A stretch of DNA of 5,781 nucleotides from assembly GCA_027335965.1 (NCBI GenBank), contig DAHWGZ010000109.1, forward strand, positions 1 to 5,781, in the 5' to 3' direction. A model generated the notes under the pieces. It saw only the letters and a program-made list of their open reading frames with translations. It searched no databases and was not told the origin of the DNA. Source of the DNA: Acidiferrobacter sp. (GTDB lineage Bacteria; Pseudomonadota; Gammaproteobacteria; Acidiferrobacterales; Acidiferrobacteraceae). Below, in pieces: positions 1 to 5,781 of this stretch; within the stretch, counting starts at the first letter, position 1, and every line of letters starts with the position of its first letter. A program made the position numbers and the translations under genes.

Positions 1-1229
1 GGCGGCACCGTGGGTGACATCGAGTCCCTGCCGTTTCTCGAGGCCATCCGCCAGATGGGGGTGGAGTACGGGCGCCAGCATGCCGTCTACATGCATCTCA
101 CGCTGGTGCCGTTCATCAAGGCCTCGGGCGAGATCAAGACCAAGCCCACGCAGCATTCAGTCAAGGAATTGCGCGGCATCGGCATCCAGCCCGACGTGCT
201 TTTGTGCCGCGCGGATCGCAGGCTGCCGGAAGACGAGCGGCAGAAGATCGCGCTTTTCACCAATGTCCCGGCGCGGGCCGTCATTTCGGCGATCGATGTC
301 GACAACATCTACCGCATACCGGAGATCCTCCATGACCAGGGTCTCGACGACATCGTGGTCGAACAGCTGCGGCTGAAGGCCAAGACCATCGATCTGAGCC
401 AGTGGCGGGCGGTGAACGACGCCCTCGACCACCCCCAGGGGGTCGTCGATATCGCCATCGTCGGCAAGTACGTGCATCTGACGGAGTCCTATAAATCCCT
501 GTCCGAGGCCCTGATCCACGCCGGCATCCACACGCGCCTGCAGGTGCGCATCCATTACGTCGATTCCGAGGTCCTGGAGCGCGAGGGTGTCGATTGTCTC
601 GCGCCCTATGACGCCATCCTGGTCCCCGGGGGCTTTGGCGGACGCGGCACGGAAGGCAAGATCGCGGCCGTGCGCTATGCCCGCGAGAACGCCGTGCCCT
701 ATCTCGGCATCTGCCTTGGCATGCAGATCGCGGTCATCGAGTTCGCGCGCGCCAAGGTCGGTCTTGCCGGGGCGCACAGCACCGAGTTCGATCCCAAGAC
801 CCCGCATCCGGTCATTGCCCTCATCACCGAATGGATGGGCAGCCAGGGGCAGCGCGAGGTGCGCACCGAGGACGCCGATCTCGGGGGCAGCATGCGCCTG
901 GGCGGCCAGCGTTGCGAGCTTGCGCCCGGCAGCCGCGTGGCCGGGATATACGCCGCGTCGAGCGTGGTGGAACGTCACCGCCATCGCTATGAGGTCAACA
1001 ACACCTACCGCGAGCGGCTCGCCGAAAAGGGCCTGCGCATTTCCGGGACCTCGCCCGATCAGGCGCTCGTGGAGATCATCGAGTTGCCCGATCATCCGTG
1101 GTTCGTTGGCGTCCAGTTCCATCCCGAATTCACCTCCAACCCGCGCGACGGCCACCCGCTGTTTCGCAGTTTCATCGAGGCGGCGCGCGCGCGGCGCGCG
1201 CTCGTGGCCGCGCGGCAGGCCGATTCGGC

Positions 1230-1233
<4 letters not shown>
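1..1233 (+). CDS. pyrG: CTP synthase, 5'-truncated by window edge
   Basis: Partial CTP synthase, which converts UTP to CTP using ATP and glutamine in the cytosol (last step of de novo pyrimidine nucleotide synthesis). Reading starts in frame at base 1 with [12 protein letters not shown], a conserved stretch of the N-terminal synthetase domain. The GTG at position 10 is therefore an internal valine and not a start. The synthetase domain runs to about codon 125 ([31 protein letters not shown]). The class I glutamine amidotransferase domain follows, with the nucleophile Cys in GICLGMQ (codon 238, bases 712-714) and the His and Glu of the triad in FHPEF (codons 374 and 376). Against E. coli Cys379/His515/Glu517 the offset is a constant 141, so about 141 residues are missing on the left and the full protein would be near 551 aa (E. 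coli 545). It ends in a short Ala/Arg-rich tail. The stop overlaps the kdsA start as ATGA. Confidence 0.97.
1183..1201 (+). repeat. GC-only perfect inverted repeat near pyrG 3' end
   Basis: GCGCGCGC at 1183-1190 and GCGCGCGC at 1194-1201 are perfect reverse complements separated by three bases, giving an 8 bp G/C stem. It lies inside the last pyrG codons, which encode the Ala/Arg tail, and ends 28 bases before the kdsA ATG. There is no T-run after it, so it is not an intrinsic terminator. It could equally be a by-product of the GCG/CGC codons used for Ala and Arg. Confidence 0.5.
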
Positions 1234-3390
<2,157 letters not shown>

Positions 3391-3405
3391 GCTTATGGGC
3401 CTAAT

Positions 3406-3750
3406 ATGGCGGCCATGAGGAAATGGATAGGTCCGCTCGCGGTGGCGCTATTCGCATTGACCCAGTATGCCCTGTGGTTCGGGCAGGGCGGTGTGATCGC
3501 GCTCATGCACCGCGAGCGCCACATCCATGCCCTCGCGCAGGCCAACGCCGCGCTCCTGAAGACCGACGAGCAACTGGCCGCCGAGGTGAAGAGCTTGAGG
3601 CATGGGCGCGCGGCCATCGAGGCCCAGGCGCGATCGGGGTTGGGGATGGTGAAGAAGGGTGAAACCTTCTACGAGATCGTGCCGGGGACCCCTCCGGCCA
3701 CCCAGACCGCGCGCGTGTTTCGCAATCAGCAGCTCGCGGCCAGGGGATAG
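3406..3750 (+). CDS. ftsB: Cell division protein FtsB
   Basis: Small bitopic inner-membrane divisome protein of the FtsB/DivIC family, which forms the FtsQLB complex that activates septal peptidoglycan synthesis. The protein is 114 aa (E. coli 103). It has a short cytoplasmic N-terminus, one membrane segment (about 8-25) running into the family motif QYALWFGQGG (20-29), a periplasmic coiled coil (about 30-68, Ala/Leu/Glu rich) and the conserved C-terminal block IEAQAR...LGMVKKGETFYEIV (71-92), which corresponds to the E. coli IEERARNELSMTRPGETFY region. The start is uncertain. The ATG at 3406 has only a weak GGG upstream, while the ATG at 3415 (MRKW) gives an N-terminus closer in length to E. 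coli. The position directly after eno is the usual one in gamma- and betaproteobacteria. Its 3' end overlaps the ygfZ 3' end on the other strand by 25 bp. Confidence 0.93.
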   Translation: MAAMRKWIGPLAVALFALTQYALWFGQGGVIALMHRERHIHALAQANAALLKTDEQLAAEVKSLRHGRAAIEAQARSGLGMVKKGETFYEIVPGTPPATQTARVFRNQQLAARG

Positions 3751-4754
3751 GGGAGGTCGCGAAAGCCAAGCGGCGTGTCCTGCCAGAGGACCGTGCCGGC
3801 GTCATGACTGCTGATCTGGATGACCGCCAGCAGGTCGATGGCGCCATCGGGCCCGATCTGCGCGTCGACCACCGTGCCGGCGGTTTGTCCCGGGAGATTG
3901 GGCGCCTGCAGGGCGGCGCCGGGGGGCGGCAGGGGCGCGTGCGCCGGCAGGGACGCCAAATACATGCGCTGTTTCAGGCGCCCGAGGTAATGGGTGCGCG
4001 CCACGATCTCTTGTCCCGGATAACACCCCTTACGAAAGTTGATCCCCCCCAAAAGGTCGAGGTTCGTCATCTGCGGCACGAAGGCCTCCGAGGTCTCCGG
4101 ACCTATGGCGGGCAGTCCCGCCTGGATGTCGAGCCAGGCCCAGGCGCGGGCGCCGACCCGCGTGACCTCGGGCAGGCGCGATGGCAGCACGCGTAGCGCC
4201 GATTCCGGCCCCATGACAAGGGCGCGCGGCGCGCGTCCCGGGATCGCCGCGACCGTGATGTCGTCGTGCGTCGCGGCCTCGGGCGCGGTCGGGGCAGGGA
4301 GGCCGGCCGCGGCCAGCGCCTGGGGCGTATGCGGCCCTGAGAGGCCGATGAGGGCCCAATCGGCGGCGGGGGCGATCTTGACCTGGGCGCGCAGGATATA
4401 CATCGTCAGGCGCTTCTGGACGGCCGCCTGGAGGGACGCGGGCAATAGCAGAAGAAAGGCGTCTTGGTGGGGTACGACCCGAAACAGCGTGATCATGCGC
4501 CCCTGGGCCGTGCAGTAGGCGGCCAGCTGGTTCGTGGCGCCGAGGTTCAGGATGTCGTTGCTGAACTGCCCGTGCAGGAAGGCCGCCGCGTCGGCGCCGG
4601 TCACGCGCAGGATTCCCATATGGGTGAGCGGGCTCCACACCGTGCCGTGCGCGGCGGCCTCGACCTCCGCGCGGCGATCGCCGTAGTCGGCGAGGGCGCC
4701 ATCCTCCACGAGCCCCCCGGCCTCGATCAATTCCGCCTTCCATTCCCTCTGCAT
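3726..4754 (-). CDS. ygfZ: YgfZ/GcvT-like folate-binding protein, Fe-S enzyme maintenance
   Basis: Member of the YgfZ family (COG0354-like), related in fold to the GcvT aminomethyltransferase. In E. coli YgfZ is a tetrahydrofolate-dependent factor that helps make or repair some Fe-S enzymes. The protein is 342 aa (E. coli 326). The decisive signature is KGCYPGQEIVARTHYLGRLKQR (begins at 242), with the family Cys at 244. The N-terminal half shows LTHMGILRVTGADAAAFLHGQ (43-63) and NDILNL, typical of the family's folate-binding domain, and a C-terminal beta-barrel-like part follows the signature. The start at 4754 (MQREW) is chosen because AGGGGG lies 6 bases upstream on this strand. The frame stays open further upstream to 5018, but there it runs antisense through sdhC. 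It is divergent from sdhC (82 bp gap) and convergent with ftsB (25 bp overlap). Confidence 0.93.
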   Translation of the reverse strand: MQREWKAELIEAGGLVEDGALADYGDRRAEVEAAAHGTVWSPLTHMGILRVTGADAAAFLHGQFSNDILNLGATNQLAAYCTAQGRMITLFRVVPHQDAFLLLLPASLQAAVQKRLTMYILRAQVKIAPAADWALIGLSGPHTPQALAAAGLPAPTAPEAATHDDITVAAIPGRAPRALVMGPESALRVLPSRLPEVTRVGARAWAWLDIQAGLPAIGPETSEAFVPQMTNLDLLGGINFRKGCYPGQEIVARTHYLGRLKQRMYLASLPAHAPLPPPGAALQAPNLPGQTAGTVVDAQIGPDGAIDLLAVIQISSHDAGTVLWQDTPLGFRDLPYPLAASC

Positions 4755-4771
4755 GACTCGCCCCCTATAAT
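4743..4771 (+). promoter_or_regulatory. Candidate sigma-70 promoter B for sdhCDAB (consensus -10)
   Basis: A perfect TATAAT at 4766-4771 with a poor -35 (TTCCCT, 4743-4748) 17 bases upstream, inside the 5' end of ygfZ. A transcript from here would have a leader of roughly 60 bases before sdhC. The exact consensus -10 stands out in such GC-rich DNA, but the -35 matches only 3 of 6 positions, so this is a weak prediction. Confidence 0.3.
4761..4766 (-). promoter_or_regulatory. Ribosome binding site of ygfZ
   Basis: On the minus strand AGGGGG (part of AGGGGGCGAG) lies 6 bases before the ATG at 4754. It fixes the YgfZ start and excludes the longer open frame that runs through sdhC on the other strand. 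It overlaps the first base of a plus-strand TATAAT. Confidence 0.6.
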
Positions 4772-4773
4772 GC

Positions 4774-4802
4774 CTGACATGCGCCCGTCGCATCACGATC
4801 AT
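4774..4802 (+). promoter_or_regulatory. Candidate sigma-70 promoter A for sdhCDAB
   Basis: CTGACA (4774-4779; 5 of 6 to the -35 consensus) and GATCAT (4797-4802; 4 of 6 to the -10 consensus, keeping the important A2 and T6) are separated by exactly 17 bases. Transcription would start near 4809, giving a leader of under 30 bases before the sdhC ATG. It lies in the only gene-free gap before the sdh operon. It is predicted from sequence match only. Confidence 0.4.
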
Positions 4803-4824
4803 ATCAAAAACCGCTGCCACGGCT

Positions 4825-4832
4825 AGGGGAGG
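4825..4832 (+). promoter_or_regulatory. Ribosome binding site of sdhC
   Basis: AGGGGAGG ends 4 bases before the ATG at 4837, the strongest Shine-Dalgarno match among the plus-strand genes in the window. It supports this start for sdhC and strong translation of the first gene of the operon. Confidence 0.75.
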
Positions 4833-4836
4833 CCGG

Positions 4837-5211
4837 ATGTCTGGGACACGCCCGCAAGACCTGGGCCTGAGAACCCTGCGGCTGCCGGTGGGGGCTTGGG
4901 CCTCCCTTTTGCATCGCATCACGGGCGTCCTTTTGGTCGGCGTGGTGGCTTGGGCCCTCGTGCTTTTGCGGGCCTCCCTGCAAGGCCCCGAGGGCTTTCG
5001 GGAGGTGGCGGACGGCATAAGCGGTCCGTGGGGGCGTGTCTCGGGGCCGCTCGCGATTCTGGTCGTGGCCCAGCACTTCTACGGCGGCATCCGCCATTTG
5101 GCGCATGATGCCGGCTGGGGATTCGGGCGCGAGCACTCGCGCGCGAGCGCTTGCGCGGTCATGATCCTCGCGCTGCTCACCGCGCTTGCGGCGTTCTGGG
5201 CATGGCCCTGA
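4837..5211 (+). CDS. sdhC: Succinate dehydrogenase cytochrome b556 subunit (SdhC)
   Basis: Membrane anchor subunit of complex II, which with SdhD binds heme b and ubiquinone in the inner membrane. The protein is 124 aa (E. coli 129). The N-terminal [20 protein letters not shown] (11-30) matches the family signature; Ser23, His26 and Arg27 align with E. coli Ser27, His30 and Arg31, where Ser27 and Arg31 are quinone-site residues. Three membrane segments are visible (about 19-44, 68-88, 105-123). His80 in [14 protein letters not shown] aligns with the heme axial ligand His84 of E. coli. In this second signature His90 stands where an aromatic residue or Met is usual, a mild variation. The start is supported by AGGGGAGG just upstream. 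The end overlaps sdhD by 10 bp, so it is the first gene of a coupled sdhCDA(B) operon. Confidence 0.94.
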   Translation: MSGTRPQDLGLRTLRLPVGAWASLLHRITGVLLVGVVAWALVLLRASLQGPEGFREVADGISGPWGRVSGPLAILVVAQHFYGGIRHLAHDAGWGFGREHSRASACAVMILALLTALAAFWAWP

Positions 5212-5552
5212 GCGATCGCAATCTCGGCAGCCGCCGCGCCGGCAGCGGCGCCTATCTGCTCGTGCGCGCAAGCGCGGTGGCGATCGCCGGCGGCGCGCTC
5301 GTGCTCATGGTCCTGATCGCCGCGCTCCCGCGCCTGGGCTATGGCCCCTGGCAGGCGCTCTTTCACGAGACCGCCGTGCGCATCGTGTTGGCCGGCTGGC
5401 TTTCGGCGGTGGCATGGCATGCCTATCTCGGTTGCGATTCGATCCTGAAGGATTATGTCCCTCACACCCTCGCGCGTTTCATGGGCCTCATGGCGATCGC
5501 CGCGGGCCTGCTCGCGCTGGTGGTCTATGGCATGGTGGCGGTATGGGCATGA
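5202..5552 (+). CDS. sdhD: Succinate dehydrogenase membrane anchor subunit (SdhD)
   Basis: Second membrane anchor of complex II. The protein is 116 aa (E. coli 115) with three hydrophobic segments (about 18-41, 58-78, 93-115). The N-terminal [11 protein letters not shown] resembles E. coli LVRATAIVL. His73 in WHAYLG aligns with the heme ligand His71 of E. coli SdhD. Asp84-Tyr85 in KDYV lie the same 12 residues further on as E. coli Asp82-Tyr83, where Tyr83 contacts ubiquinone. The hydrophobic C-terminus ending YGMVAVWA also matches. The ATG at 5202 lies inside the end of sdhC (10 bp overlap) and has no clear Shine-Dalgarno of its own, so translation is probably coupled to sdhC. The stop overlaps the sdhA start as ATGA. 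Confidence 0.93.
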   Translation: MALSDRNLGSRRAGSGAYLLVRASAVAIAGGALVLMVLIAALPRLGYGPWQALFHETAVRIVLAGWLSAVAWHAYLGCDSILKDYVPHTLARFMGLMAIAAGLLALVVYGMVAVWA

Positions 5553-5781
5553 GCACGCGCCTTCCGCGCCGCCAGTTCGACTGCCTGGTGCTGGGCGCCG
5601 GAGGCGCCGGTCTGCGCGCGGCCTTGCAGCTCGCCGATGGCGATGCCCATGTGGCGGTGGTGTCCAAGGTCTTTCCGACGCGCTCGCACACCGTGGCCGC
5701 GCAAGGCGGCGTGAATGCGGCCCTCGGAAATGTCTTGCCGGATTCCTGGCACTGGCATATGTACGATACGGTCAAGGGCGG
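5549..5781 (+). CDS. sdhA: Succinate dehydrogenase flavoprotein subunit (SdhA), 3'-truncated by window edge
   Basis: First 77 codons of the catalytic flavoprotein of complex II, which oxidises succinate to fumarate on the cytoplasmic face of the inner membrane. The FAD-binding Rossmann motif [11 protein letters not shown] is at 15-25. [15 protein letters not shown] (40-54) contains His47, equivalent to the His of E. coli SdhA (His45) that carries FAD covalently. [11 protein letters not shown] near the right edge matches E. coli [11 protein letters not shown]. About 510 more residues should lie beyond the window, presumably followed by sdhB. The start at 5549 is chosen because it overlaps the sdhD stop by 4 bp (ATGA). 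Another in-frame ATG at 5543 would add two residues and cannot be excluded. No strong Shine-Dalgarno is seen, which is consistent with coupling to sdhD. Confidence 0.96.
   Translation, partial: MSTRLPRRQFDCLVLGAGGAGLRAALQLADGDAHVAVVSKVFPTRSHTVAAQGGVNAALGNVLPDSWHWHMYDTVKG

Noticed and set aside
157..1155. Long minus-strand open frame (332 codons) opposite pyrG
   Set aside because: It is a shadow of the pyrG reading frame with no recognisable motifs; the plus strand carries a full set of catalytic residues.
3681..3698. GCCGG...CCGGC inverted repeat near the ftsB 3' end as a terminator
   Set aside because: The stem is only 5 bp, lies inside the ftsB coding sequence and has no T-run on either strand.
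4755..5018. N-terminal extension of the ygfZ frame across sdhC
   Set aside because: The added sequence is Arg/Pro-rich shadow of sdhC, and the ATG at 4754 has a good AGGGGG site and starts at the family's usual position.
5127..5142. Inverted repeat GCGCGAG-CA-CTCGCGC in sdhC as an operator or attenuator
   Set aside because: It is within the coding region of a membrane subunit with a two-base spacer, and similar CTCGCG repeats occur elsewhere (for example in eno near 2445-2468), so base composition explains it.

Overview
The window is a GC-rich stretch of chromosome carrying only housekeeping genes. It most likely comes from a Gram-negative proteobacterium, probably a gammaproteobacterium. 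Three things point there: the order pyrG-kdsA-eno-ftsB, a Kdo (LPS) synthesis gene, and SdhC/SdhD subunits of the heme b type that match the E. coli proteins motif for motif. The sequence alone does not support a genus. An acidophilic or chemolithotrophic sulfur/iron-oxidiser relative would fit my impression, but that is a guess.

Layout, left to right. (1) Positions 1-3750, plus strand: a tight operon made of the 3' three quarters of pyrG (CTP synthase), kdsA (Kdo-8-phosphate synthase, ATGA overlap with pyrG), eno (enolase, 34 bp gap) and ftsB (divisome protein, 15 bp gap). (2) Positions 3726-4754, minus strand: ygfZ, a folate-binding iron-sulfur protein maintenance factor, converging on ftsB with a 25 bp tail-to-tail overlap. 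(3) Positions 4755-4836: an 82 bp divergent intergenic region with the ygfZ and sdhC ribosome binding sites and candidate sigma-70 promoters for the sdh operon. (4) Positions 4837-5781, plus strand: sdhC, sdhD and the start of sdhA (succinate dehydrogenase / complex II), overlapping one another. sdhA, and presumably sdhB, continue past the right edge.

How the genes work together. PyrG makes CTP, which is used among other things to activate Kdo to CMP-Kdo. KdsA makes the Kdo precursor from phosphoenolpyruvate (PEP) and arabinose-5-phosphate. Enolase makes the PEP. The first three genes therefore form a plausible supply line towards LPS, with the cell-division gene ftsB at the end. On the other side, YgfZ supports Fe-S enzymes and lies back to back with the operon for an Fe-S/flavin enzyme, succinate dehydrogenase.

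I found no mobile element, CRISPR array, RNA gene, defence system or unknown gene here. The most notable points are that KdsA has the full residue set of the metal-dependent (class II) enzyme rather than the E. coli type, that ygfZ is paired divergently with sdh, and that a perfect GC stem-loop sits at the pyrG-kdsA junction. No gene-free stretch exceeds 300 bases.
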